Source: Paraphoma chrysanthemicola (lineage: Eukaryota; Ascomycota; Dothideomycetes; Pleosporales; Phaeosphaeriaceae). From it: a stretch of 64,000 nt of DNA. Made by a program: the position numbers and the translations under genes. This document shows, piece by piece, positions 20,528 through 30,225 of this stretch (its first letter is position 1; the number at the start of each line of letters is the position of its first letter). The DNA lies in NCBI GenBank assembly GCA_020744225.1, contig JAGMWG010000004.1:1116001-1180000 (forward strand), given 5' to 3'. The notes below the pieces were generated by a model that saw only the letters and a list, made by a program, of their open reading frames with translations, was not told where the DNA came from and searched no databases.

Positions 20528-22012
20528 ATGTTACAAGTCATCGTCCTCATTGCGCTCGTCACAATTGCGAACTCGCGAGCTACACTGAAAGTTCGTCAGG
20601 CATCTACAATAACCGTCGACCTCACCAAAACATACCAGACCATCGATGGCTTCGGTATTAGTGAGACATTCCAACGCGCAAACCAGATGAGAGCACTATC
20701 GGAGCCGCTACAACGATACGCACTGGACCTCTTGTTCAATCAAACATCGGGCGCAGGCTTTTCGATACTTCGCAATGGCATTGGCTCGTCTCCAGACTCA
20801 AGCAGTGATCACATGGTCAGCATACAGCCAAAGAATCCTGGAGGGCCGAACGCAGCGCCGAAGTATACATGGGATGGAAACGACAACTCGCAAGTCTGGG
20901 TCAGTACTGAGGCAGTCAAGACCTACGGCATCAAGACTGTCTACGCGAACGCGTGGTCTGCGCCTGGATACATGAAGACCAACAACAACGATGCGAACGG
21001 TGGATCGTTATGCGGCGTATCAGGAACGAGCTGTTCCAGCGGTGACTGGAAGCAAGCCTTCGCAAATTATCTTGTGCAGTATATCACATACTACAAAGAG
21101 CTTGGTGTGGACGTGACGCATCTCGGCTTTCTGAACGAGCCGGATTTGACAACGAGCTACGCGAGTATGCGGAGCAATGGCCAACAAGCAGCAGATTTCA
21201 TCAAGGTCCTCAGGCCGACGCTGGACAAAGCAAACTACACCAGCGTGAAAATCACATGCTGTGATGCCGAAGGCTGGAGTAGTCAGCAAAGCATGATGTC
21301 CTCACTGAGCAGCGTCAGTAACTTACTTGGAACAATAACCGCACAGTAAGCCCTCGTCCAATCAGTTTAGACCCCCCTTCAATTATTCTGTTCACAACTC
21401 ATTGACCTCTCCGCCAGCTCCTACACTTCCCAACCCAACTCCCCAATCACAAACACACCCCACCGCGTCTGGCAAACCGAGAACGCAGACCTCCAAGGCC
21501 CCTGGACAACCACCTTTTACTCCAACAACGGCGCAGGCGAAGGTCTCCTCTGGGCCACCAAGATCTCAGACGCCATTGTGCGCGCCAACGCATCGGCGTA
21601 CTTGTACTGGATCGGCGTCCAAGGCGGGCCAACGAACTCGAAACTCATCCGTATTTCAGATGATAAGAAGAGCGTGATACCGAGTAAACGCCTCTGGGCA
21701 ATGGCCAATTGGAGTCGGCATGTGCGGCCCGGGGCTGTGCGGGTCGGGACGAGTGGTGCGCCGAGTGGAGCAAGGGTGAGTGCGTTTCGCAATGCGGATG
21801 GGAGGGTTGCGGTGCAGATTATTCAGACAGGTGCGAGTGGAGGGAGTGTGGTGGTGAAAGTGCCGGGGCTGGTTGTGGTAAAGGCGAAAGCGTGGGTTAC
21901 GGATAATACAAGAGATTGTGATGAGCTGGTGGCCACAGTGGGGACGGATGGGGGTGTGAGCGCCGTGGTGCCGGGGAGGAGTATGGTAACGTTTGTGTTG
22001 GAGGGAGCTTGA
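20528..22012 (+). CDS. Secreted GH30 glycosidase, endo-beta-1,6-galactanase type
   Basis: Exons are 20528..21345 and 21418..22012, coding 470 residues. MLQVIVLIALVTIANSRA is a cleavable signal peptide. The GH30 start motif TYQTIDGFGISETFQRANQM follows. The acid/base Glu sits in HLGFLNEPDL and the nucleophile Glu in RVWQTENADL; the latter depends on the intron join (CA|C giving His). The C-terminal beta-sandwich runs from about 375 to the end. The family cleaves beta-1,6-linked galactan side chains of arabinogalactan and pectin outside the cell; the exact GH30 specificity is inferred. The gene converges on a GH28 gene 214 bases away, and a GH35 beta-galactosidase lies 22 kb downstream. An in-frame GTG upstream is not used as a start because the signal peptide begins at 20528. 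Confidence 0.9.
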
Positions 22013-22226
22013 ACGGTGGACATAGGCGGCGGAGGTGAGCAAGTCTCGTAGGAGTTTTTTTGGTGCTTGCTATCGAATTATAGTAAGTCTTGGCTATGTT
22101 CATCGTATCTTAGCAATGCACACGCGAATCTGGAGCAGCACTAAACATGATCAGGCCACACGGACGCCATAATGTATTACAATTACTCCCGCTGCCATGC
22201 AAGCATACGTACGTCTATTTTCTTTA

Positions 22227-23703
22227 CTAATTCGCGCTCATCGAGTTACCAGAAACACATGGCACGCCGATCCCACCCTGGATGTTATCGCATACAATAA
22301 CTGGTGGTCCGCCCGTCGGGCTCGTCAAGTTGATGTTCTCCAGATGGATTCCATTGCAAGTCGCTCCAGGACTGCACGTCAAATCCGCCACAACCTTGCC
22401 CTCCTTGCCACTCGACGTGCCCGAGATGTTGATGAATTTAACATTCGTGATGTTAACCTTGCTGGGGTAATTCGTGCAGTTGGCTGGTGAAATCTTGAAG
22501 TAGCACTGATCCAGCACAACAGGATTGTCTGTATTTTCAATGTGGATATCTTTATACGTCACGTTGTCGATGTAGCCGTAGCCCACGTTCGGTCCGGCCC
22601 AAGCCTTGAGGCGCGCGCCGTTCTCGCCGTTGAGGAGTGTGACGTTTTCGATCCATGCATTGGAGATGTAGTCCTTGACGCCGGGATACTGGCCGATAGA
22701 GCCCATGGAGACGCCGTGCGTGCCATTGCACCAGAGATTCTTGACGAAGATGTTGGTTGTGTTGGGCTTCGGGCTGAAGCAATCATCGCCGACATTGACA
22801 CGGGTGTTAGTGACCGTCAGGCCGTCCACGTTCAAAGTATCGAAGCCGTCGGTGTTCTTGGGTAGAGACTATACTCAGGTCAGAAGAGATGTAAAACGGG
22901 GGAACTGAATGGCGCTTACTGAGGCATTTGTCGAGACAGCATCAATGTAGATGTCATCGAAGACCACATTCTTTGTTCGCACCATGAACGTAGTCCAGCA
23001 TGGAGAGTCCTTCAGGTGCAGGCCAGAGACCTCGATGTTGGTTGCATTGTCAGTCATGAAGAGAATAGGACGGTAGAACTTGTTGCTGGGATCAAGAATC
23101 TCTGCGCCAGAGAAGCCATCCCACCACGCCTGACCATTGCCATTGATGACACCTTTGCCGTAGATCTTGACATTCCTGAGGCTGCATTAGTGCTTTGCAG
23201 AGCAACTGAGGCCTTGGACAAACTTACTTGCCGCCCCACACCCAGAAAGTAATACTTTTCTGGAAGGCGTAGTAGAAGTTGTTTGCTTGCCAATACTTGA
23301 TGTCATTTGTGAATTTCAACTCTCCCTCGATATTCACATAGATGTCGTTGAGAAATGTCAGATCCAACTTCTTGCCAATAATGTACTTGTGGTTCTTCTT
23401 GAGATGCACCAAGCCGCCATTGTTGGCCTTCTTGAGGGCCCACAAGAAGTCATCGCTGATGTCGTCCGTATCATTCTTGGATGCTCGAATAGTGATTTTC
23501 TTGCGGTCCTTCGCGATGGCATTGCCCCAGTTGTCCTTCGGCCTAGGCTTGCTCCTTGCTAGAAGGGAAGGTCCTGGGGCAGAAAGTTCCGAGCGAGGAA
23601 CCTCAATAGCGGCCCCGACAGGAAGTGTATCGCTTTCAACAGCAATTGCAGACGCTGAGACCAAAGAGGTAGCAAGCGTGAGGAGTACGGAAAGCGACTT
23701 CAT
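22227..23703 (-). CDS. Secreted GH28 exo-polygalacturonase
   Basis: Exons are 23703..23228, 23175..22920 and 22868..22227, coding 457 residues. A signal peptide, MKSLSVLLTLATSLVSASA, and a propeptide-like stretch come first. The GH28 beta-helix motifs are all present: NTDGFDT (about 249), GDDCFSPKPNTTNI (about 271), GTHGVSMGSIGQY and ARLKAWAG (the RIK-type site). CFSPKP and MGSIGQY favour the exo-acting (galacturonosidase) subgroup, by family knowledge. Several N-glycosylation sequons (NTT, NGT, NVT, NIT, NIS) fit secretion. Each intron is about 50 bases and phase-correct. Its promoter contains a nested inverted repeat of CCCAAGC at 23920-23978. Confidence 0.93.
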
Positions 23704-24787
23704 CTTGCAGGAACCGAGGACCGGGTAAGTGGCTAGATGCTTGATATCTCAAGTACAAGGCCTTGTCTTCCACCTTAAATATGTCCATTTTTTCATCATC
23801 AACCCAATCGTTGCAGCGGACGCCAAGCAATACCATTGAAGTTTCTCCGCCTTGGAAACCGTTTACCTTCTCTCGTTCCGTTGCTCATCTCCACATCATT
23901 TGCGGAGACCCCGCAGGCTAACCCAAGCATTCCAAGCCCCTCGGGTAAAGCTTGGGGGCGCCCAAGCCTGCTTGGGTTTGCTTGTCCGTTCTAGAAGATG
24001 TCGCGCGTTGATGAAGGTCGGAGGCATCGTGGTTCGTGGATGACATGCCGGCTATTTTCCCGCGAATAACGCCGCGACCGTGACACCACGATCCAGGTTT
24101 ATTTTGAGCAAGGACCCTTGTCCAAAGCTTGTGATCTTGGACTCTTTTTGCATGATGTACTCGGGCAACATCACACCAATCGCATCCTCGACGTTATCTT
24201 CTGGTCAGGCCCCATCACTTCAATTCGAAAGTCATGTCTCTCGGCCTCTTCCTGGCTGGCGATGTGCCCGGAATGATTTGCGCTCATAAGCGGTATACTC
24301 CACGGCAACGGAGTAAACTCCACATGTCAAGATGTGCGACTAATTCTTGGAGGAGCTCGACTGGGAAGTCACCAAGTTCCCGTGTTGAGATCAATTTACG
24401 GTGCGACCTGCTTAAAATCGAGTCCAGCAGCTTCCAGAGTAAGAGAAGTTGCCTGTGGGGAGGAAACTAATTGGCACGACTCACAATGGGTTACTGTTGA
24501 GATTTGATAACGAGCTGTGCCACAGGATTGCACCCTTACAACTCAACCAGCCCTTCTCCCCGCTCATGGTCTCACGCCACACCTTGGCAGCATATTCCTT
24601 GTAAATAAGTTCAAACCTCACAAAAGACGAGTTGAGATCGATAAGTCTCGCCCCCTCGTCTCGCGGGACGACTTTTGGAAGAGAAATCGAACGCCTCGAG
24701 GCCGCCATCATAATTCATGATAAGTAAGTCTACTGGCTCTAAATTAGGGCTCGACAATTGTCTCATTGGCATAAACAATCAAATTGA
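23704..24787. other. GH28 promoter and intergenic region
   Basis: 1084 bases without a gene. The part proximal to GH28 holds the CCCAAGC inverted-repeat cluster listed separately. Short frames at 24234-24720 lack coding character. Confidence 0.5.
23920..23978. repeat. Nested inverted repeat of CCCAAGC upstream of GH28
   Basis: The ten bases AACCCAAGCA (23920-23929) are exactly inverted as TGCTTGGGTT (23969-23978). Between them lie CCAAGCCCC and a second perfect 7-base pair, GCTTGGG / CCCAAGC, around GGCG. The element sits about 217-275 bases upstream of the GH28 ATG. It could be a multi-site operator or a hairpin. No binding factor is known to me for this motif. Confidence 0.55.
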
Positions 24788-25555
24788 CTAGTAAATCTCC
24801 ATGCCCTTGGTCGCATGAATCAGCGCAGATCTGCCGTGGCCGAGTGCGTGCTTTAGATGGATCCTCGGCCACTCCATCGCTTCATAAGTCGCATTCAATA
24901 CTTGTCCTACGGTAACGCCTTGCGCACTTCTTAACGTCCTTCCTGTGCTGTAGGGGGTTTCTGCGCACTCCTTTACTTCCTGAAGCACTCTTATGAAAAA
25001 GAAGTGTAAATCAAGCTGCTGAGCAGGGGGTTCGCACGCGAACATTGTCATCCAGAGTGGCTGCGGGGCGCATGAATCTCGGTATGATATCTTCAGGCGC
25101 AAAAGGGTGCTCTCTCGCAGGTGGGACAACAATATCGGATTGACGGTGATGCCTTGCTCCTGTAAGTGATCGACGTACCCCCAATTCGAAATGACCAGGT
25201 AGTAAGTAGCATGCGCATACTGGCCCCAAGTCCCGAACGGCCCAAGGATCATAACTCGAGAGAGAAGTTTACATTTCGAAATCGTTGCGTGCAAGTTTTG
25301 CGTAGTGTGCTTCGGTAGAGAAACGAATAACGTGAAACGCAGTGCAGGGGAATCGCCAGGTATGCTTTGGGTCCACAGGCGACAAACACCGCGGCAGCGT
25401 AACAGTGTCCATATGTCGAGGTAGGAAAAGACTTCTTGGAGCAGCTCGATCGGAAGCCGCCTGAACCTATGAGTTGAACTGGCTGCAGCAACTTCCGCAC
25501 CCTGCGGGCGGATCCTGAATGTGGTCCCGGGCCTCGTGGTTTGCCGGCGAGCCAT
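24788..25555 (-). CDS. F-box protein (paralogue A)
   Basis: A single exon codes 255 residues from the first in-frame ATG (MARRQTTRPGTTFRIRPQGA). An F-box at about 33-70 reads RLPIELLQEVFSYLDIWTLL...CRGVCRLW, followed by the SIPGDSPAL element common in this fungal family. The remainder is an undefined family-specific region ending near a QGVTVGQVLNATYEAMEW block. F-box proteins bring targets to SCF ubiquitin ligases through Skp1; this target is unknown. A related gene in the same orientation starts 1.5 kb upstream (F-box, GESP and a matching C-terminal GVKLGAVFDALEQW block), so the pair arose by duplication. An open frame extends 21 codons upstream of the ATG without another ATG. Confidence 0.82.
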   Translation of the reverse strand: MARRQTTRPGTTFRIRPQGAEVAAASSTHRFRRLPIELLQEVFSYLDIWTLLRCRGVCRLWTQSIPGDSPALRFTLFVSLPKHTTQNLHATISKCKLLSRVMILGPFGTWGQYAHATYYLVISNWGYVDHLQEQGITVNPILLSHLRESTLLRLKISYRDSCAPQPLWMTMFACEPPAQQLDLHFFFIRVLQEVKECAETPYSTGRTLRSAQGVTVGQVLNATYEAMEWPRIHLKHALGHGRSALIHATKGMEIY

Positions 25556-26218
25556 ACTAATACTAGGAAGTTGAGGTTTCGTGGAGGAAGACGGCGTTGG
25601 TGACGCAGCCCGACTCAAGGTTCATTTCCGAGGTCGTAGTGAGCTGCGCCACCCTTGGCGGCAGTTCGATAAAAACCTGCGGATTGAAAGTAGGTCTTCC
25701 ACGATCAAATTCACTTAGATGAATATATCGCATCGGTTCTAAAAGATTGTAGCTTCTGTGGCACTGTCAATGCCTTGCTCAGCGCCATAAGAACATCAAA
25801 TATCTACGTCGTAGATCATTTTTTAAGATCCTTCGACGCTGAACTTCAAGGTGCAATCGCCCATCGACGGGTTGCATGCAAGCCTCGTCGTTCAGAGGTA
25901 TTCGCTGATTTATCCCTGTTCCCAAGTAGTTGCCCAAGGGGAAAGCCTGCGCCGGATCCATTGGGAGAGTAACACTGGATCAGATATTGCGCCTTGTTCT
26001 GCGAAATCCTCCTGTTCGTTGCACAATGGGTCCACAATGAAGACAGCGGCGCGTTAATAGTCAGCAGCGCCTCTGACATGCCCCAAAACATTGGTTCTTC
26101 AGCGAAAGCTCGAGGATTGCGCCATATCGCTGGTTCTTTCGGCGTAGCTTGGTTTCAAGTGGTGACCATAGGCATTGTGGCACAGTGTTGCAACAAGTTG
26201 CAGCATAATCCAAACACT
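25556..26218. other. Intergenic between the F-box pair
   Basis: 663 bases separate the two same-strand F-box genes. It contains the promoter of the downstream copy. No gene or clear repeat. Confidence 0.5.
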
Positions 26219-27085
26219 TCAGCCCAAATCATCAACTTTCTTCCTCCCCCACTGCTCCAGCGCATCAAAGACAGCCCCGAGCTTGACGCCATCACTCGCG
26301 GTCAGAATGCACATCGTCTTGGACTTCCTATCTCTCGTGCGCGAGATTCTTATCTCTGTCAGCGGAGGCATAGAAACGAGCATGTTACGCCAGTTGAGTC
26401 CATCGGTATCCTCATCGTGGTCAGAGGAAACAGCGAGCTTCGATTTCCCAAACTCATCCCCCTGAACATAATGGTTGAAATCTATGATGATCGGATGGAA
26501 TATGATCTCAGAGCTCGTGCGAATGAGTCCGAGACATCGTCGTGTCATGCTTAGGCCATCGATAAAAGTTGATTGGGACCTCACATTCGGATGATCCAAG
26601 AGAGGTGTTCGGACGTTGATCTCGAAGTCAAAGTCAAATGTCGCAAGCGTGAAGCTGTAGGCGTGGAGGTTATAGCTTGGCTTCAGAAAGAGAGCCTCAG
26701 CCAGAAGAGGTGATTCTCCAGGAATCAGACCGCGCCAGAGTTTGCACACGCGCCGCAAGCGGATTAAATCGAAGATGTCGAGATAGATCAGGATGTTCTG
26801 CAAGATCTCGACAGGCAGCTCATTGACGTTCAGCGCAGCACTGCTCGGTCGATTGGTATGAGAGAACATTTGCAACATCTTTTCTGTGTATCGTATACTG
26901 CTACTCCGGCGGTTGTGGGCCGGGTGGGAGGCACGGTTCGCGTCATCGATGTCAGGGGTTTCGGACCGGCCCAAGGCTGGAGCACGTTTGGTCGAGATGG
27001 AATCTTTGAGTTTGTCCGCAAAACGAGCAAAATTCGACAAGCGTGAAGCACTCGTGTGCGAGGCATTCTCGGTAGTGACACTCAT
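26219..27085 (-). CDS. F-box protein (paralogue B)
   Basis: A single exon codes 288 residues from MSVTTENASHTSASRLSNFA. A Ser/Arg-rich N-terminus (1-85) precedes an F-box at about 88-125, ELPVEILQNILIYLDIFDLI...RRVCKLW, followed by LIPGESPLL. The C-terminal half resembles the paralogue at 24788-25555, sharing the LTEIRIS-like and GVKLGAVFDALEQW blocks. It is presumed to be an SCF adaptor with an unknown target. Sequence divergence between the two is high outside the F-box and C-terminal block, so the duplication is old. Confidence 0.83.
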   Translation of the reverse strand: MSVTTENASHTSASRLSNFARFADKLKDSISTKRAPALGRSETPDIDDANRASHPAHNRRSSSIRYTEKMLQMFSHTNRPSSAALNVNELPVEILQNILIYLDIFDLIRLRRVCKLWRGLIPGESPLLAEALFLKPSYNLHAYSFTLATFDFDFEINVRTPLLDHPNVRSQSTFIDGLSMTRRCLGLIRTSSEIIFHPIIIDFNHYVQGDEFGKSKLAVSSDHDEDTDGLNWRNMLVSMPPLTEIRISRTRDRKSKTMCILTASDGVKLGAVFDALEQWGRKKVDDLG

Positions 27086-27562
27086 GCTGTGGGGTTTGTG
27101 ATTGCTTCTTCCAGGAGGCCAGTGCTATTATCTGGTTCGCGCTACTTAAGGGCGGGGTACTGGCAGATACGGTCGCTCGGAACCGGCAACAATGTATACA
27201 ACGACTGGTCCAAGTAACGGCGCGTCGAGTGTGTGTGAAACACGTTATATTGACGTGGAGCGGCGAAGTTCAAGCCAGGACACGAAGGAAGGAGCAGTGC
27301 AGCTGACAGCATGCTAGCGCTAAGCCCGATTTAGCCGGACACGCGTGGGCTCACGATAGTTCCGCTGACACTCGCCAGGGCGCGAAAATCGGCCAATAGG
27401 ATAATTCGATGCGGAGTGACTTATTCTATGGCTTGCAGCTATACTAGAAGCTAAAACGCTTCAAGAAAAGATTGTTGCGCTGGACATGCGCCCGTGACAA
27501 TGATGCATTTCTTGTAAGGCTGGGTATCTCTTCGGTCTCTCTAGCTCGTGTGTCCAAGCAAC
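27086..27562. other. Intergenic, F-box B promoter
   Basis: 477 bases between the F-box gene start and the kinase stop. GC-balanced with no recognisable element. Confidence 0.45.
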
Positions 27563-29632
27563 TCATTCTTTGAGGACATTCACAAGCCTCGCGATCTCTT
27601 GTTTTGCTTCTTCGCAGCGCACCCGCTTCTGCTCATCGTCGTGAACCATGTCACTGATCAATTGCTGCATCTTCGCTCCCATCGTGCCAAACTGACGTGG
27701 AAAGCCGTCCGGAAAATTTCCTCGGCGAAGGTCAGTCAAAGCTGCGATACGCTCCATACGAGTATCGAACTGCTGCAACATCTCAAAGCCCACGACTCCC
27801 AGAGCAAACACATCCAACTTTTCGGTAACTCTAGAATTGGTCTCTGGGCGATAAAACTCCGTACCAACTGGTTTGCTGCCCGCATTGAAATCAACGAAGC
27901 TATCATCCAGTGCGGCTACCAAGCCAAAGTCGCCAATGCGCGGTGTGACGTGCAAGCAGGTGCGCTGCACGCATGGCTTACAGCTCGCGATATCTACTGA
28001 GCCATGCGGAGGTCGTCGCGCAGTTGAGAGCGAGAGAAACACATTGGCCGGTTTCAAGTCCCGGTGCACTACGCCCTGGCCGTGCAGATAGTCCACACCT
28101 GCAACGATGTTGCTCAGCAACTCCAATGACACACAAGGGTGAAAGCAGTGACGATCGTTTGGCTGAGCGCCTGAAAGCGTTCGGTCTGCTGACAAGAATG
28201 CTGCTAAGTTCGTCTCGCACAGAGACATCTGGACATTGAGGGTTAAAATTGGGCCAGCGTAGCGAGTAGAAATGAGGTGACCGGCATCACTGTGCGTAAC
28301 CATACTCTCTGAAAGTTCTGTCGACGGCTCTTGGGCAACAGGCACATGCGATCTTTGTATCGTCTCAACATCTTCGTCCTCATCTTCATCAACGTCCTCC
28401 ACAGCGCTCATACGGGACTTCGTAGACGAGACGGTTGCCACTGTGGCCTGGCTAGCTTGACTACCACGTCGCATTTTGCGCTTTGACGTCATCTTCAGCT
28501 GGGTCTTGTACGAGATGTTGTCAGCCTCGCTCTTGGATGTCTCGGCCCATGAAGTATTGTCGTTCTCACTCGATTCGAAGACGATACCGGCACCGAAGCT
28601 GTCATCTGGTTGTCGAATAGGATTTCCGACGGAAAGGTCGTCAAGACCTGTGCTTAGCTCATCCATGGTGGCTGGGCTGAACGGAATTGCACCGGCGTCC
28701 TCGAGAAGGCGGTCGGGTCGGAGAAAAGTGCTCTGCGGCATAGATGACTCATTGGTAGGTGCAGTGGTGAATTCCAGCCAGCAATTGTGGTAGCGCACGA
28801 TGTTCGCGTGATCGAAGCGAGCGAGCGACCGGACTTCCTGCAGCATACTTTCCAGCTCACCTGAACCATGCTCCTGTATTTTTGCAACCTTGGTAGGGCT
28901 AACAGGAATACGTTTCACAGCGTAGAAAGAGCCGTCAAGGTTGTGCTTGGCCTTGAAGACCTTGCCGTATCCACCTTTTCCAACAGTTCCTAGTTCTGTA
29001 AACTCTCGAACGTAACGGTCGGTTTGTAAGCCTGGGAAACCTCGAAGTTGCAGCTCGATGGGCGCCCGGAGCTCTGATAATATATCAAATCCGTTAGATG
29101 GCTTTTGGGAAAGGTCGGGTCCCAGTCCATTCAGAGGTCGTGCGACCAAAGCTTGAGATATTGGTGCCCCTTCTGGTACCACAGCAAGCCGGCTGAGGTT
29201 GCTCCGTGTAAGTTTACTGATACCTTCCTGTGCGGTAGCTCGATGATTGCGCATCTCCTCACTTGCATATGCATCATCGACGTTGTTTGAGATTTGCCGA
29301 GCAAGCTCTTTGTACGCTTCTCGACCCACCCGCTGCACATCAGGATCTGATACATCTTTCCCTAGCTGCTTTGCCGCTTGGTTGATCGACTTTTCTTCGA
29401 GTAGCGCATGCAACATCAGATCTCGGACGTTCTGAGTTGAGCTTTGGCGCATCTCCAAACGGGGCGGCTGTGTTCGATCATTGGAGCGCGACGAAGCAGC
29501 TGAATCCAGCGTCTGTATGCGCGAGAGCACGCTGTCTTGCAGCGGAGCGCTCGATTCTTCATTCTCTGTCTCTTCAATGGACTCCTCCGAAGACGAAGAC
29601 GAGTCCTCGCCTGGTCTGCGAAACATTGACAT
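27563..29632 (-). CDS. eIF2-alpha kinase, IfkB/Hri type
   Basis: A single exon codes 689 residues. An acidic/Ser-rich N-terminus leads into a helical region (about 65-150) before the kinase. The kinase domain starts near 210: glycine loop GTVGKGGYGKVF (about 219) and catalytic Lys in FYAVKRIPV (about 238). A long acidic/Ser insert (about 310-440) splits the lobes, the hallmark of eIF2-alpha kinases. HRDLKPANVFLS (about 521), IGDFGLVAALDD (about 567) and a modified APE motif (FYRPE) complete it. There are no RWD, HisRS-like or dsRNA domains, so it is not Gcn2 or PKR. The best fit is the second fungal eIF2-alpha kinase (A. fumigatus IfkB, fission-yeast Hri1/Hri2). It should phosphorylate eIF2-alpha under stress. 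Confidence 0.88.
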   Translation of the reverse strand: MSMFRRPGEDSSSSSEESIEETENEESSAPLQDSVLSRIQTLDSAASSRSNDRTQPPRLEMRQSSTQNVRDLMLHALLEEKSINQAAKQLGKDVSDPDVQRVGREAYKELARQISNNVDDAYASEEMRNHRATAQEGISKLTRSNLSRLAVVPEGAPISQALVARPLNGLGPDLSQKPSNGFDILSELRAPIELQLRGFPGLQTDRYVREFTELGTVGKGGYGKVFKAKHNLDGSFYAVKRIPVSPTKVAKIQEHGSGELESMLQEVRSLARFDHANIVRYHNCWLEFTTAPTNESSMPQSTFLRPDRLLEDAGAIPFSPATMDELSTGLDDLSVGNPIRQPDDSFGAGIVFESSENDNTSWAETSKSEADNISYKTQLKMTSKRKMRRGSQASQATVATVSSTKSRMSAVEDVDEDEDEDVETIQRSHVPVAQEPSTELSESMVTHSDAGHLISTRYAGPILTLNVQMSLCETNLAAFLSADRTLSGAQPNDRHCFHPCVSLELLSNIVAGVDYLHGQGVVHRDLKPANVFLSLSTARRPPHGSVDIASCKPCVQRTCLHVTPRIGDFGLVAALDDSFVDFNAGSKPVGTEFYRPETNSRVTEKLDVFALGVVGFEMLQQFDTRMERIAALTDLRRGNFPDGFPRQFGTMGAKMQQLISDMVHDDEQKRVRCEEAKQEIARLVNVLKE

Positions 29633-30225
29633 GGCGGATCACAAGAATGATTCGCTGGCAGAGGCTCCAAGCAGGTGAAGTCGTTCAATGCAAACAGCAA
29701 ATAGAACAAGCAATCGCAACAATCATGCGGTCGCGTCGGAAGGTGCAGGAAGCTCAATTGGGTCGATGGTCGTTATTGTTGTTGTGCTGTGTCTTTGCCC
29801 GTGCAGCAATAGCAACGAGCGAAGACCTCTGCGGCGCCGACTCTATTGTAGAAGGCCCCATGAGTGCACTCCGAGTCAATGCATAAGAGAAGGAAGCCGA
29901 AGGTTATGGAAAAGCGAAACGTGGCTCTTTTTGCCAAGGGCGCAGTGTGTAAACGCTGCCGTGGCTGCCTTCGAGATCGGAAGGGCGCGGTGCTGGTAGT
30001 GACGTGATTTGGCCAACAAGCGAGCGCGCTAGGTAAGGGCTGGGCGCGGCGCCACGTGACAGCGTCTTTTCACTGTCGCGAGCACATTCAGGATGCCTGC
30101 GGACGCGACCAAGCACCTGTGGGGTCTACGCGCGATGCGCAATACATAGCAAAACACTATGCCTCTCATTTGGCGTCGTGTAATACACTGAACAACGTCA
30201 ACAACAACTCAACTCTAGAGTCACA
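29633..30225. promoter_or_regulatory. Divergent promoter region, kinase / hypothetical gene
   Basis: 593 bases between two opposite starts. The 50 bases before 30226 are CAACAA-rich leader-like sequence. No defined operator is seen. Confidence 0.45.
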
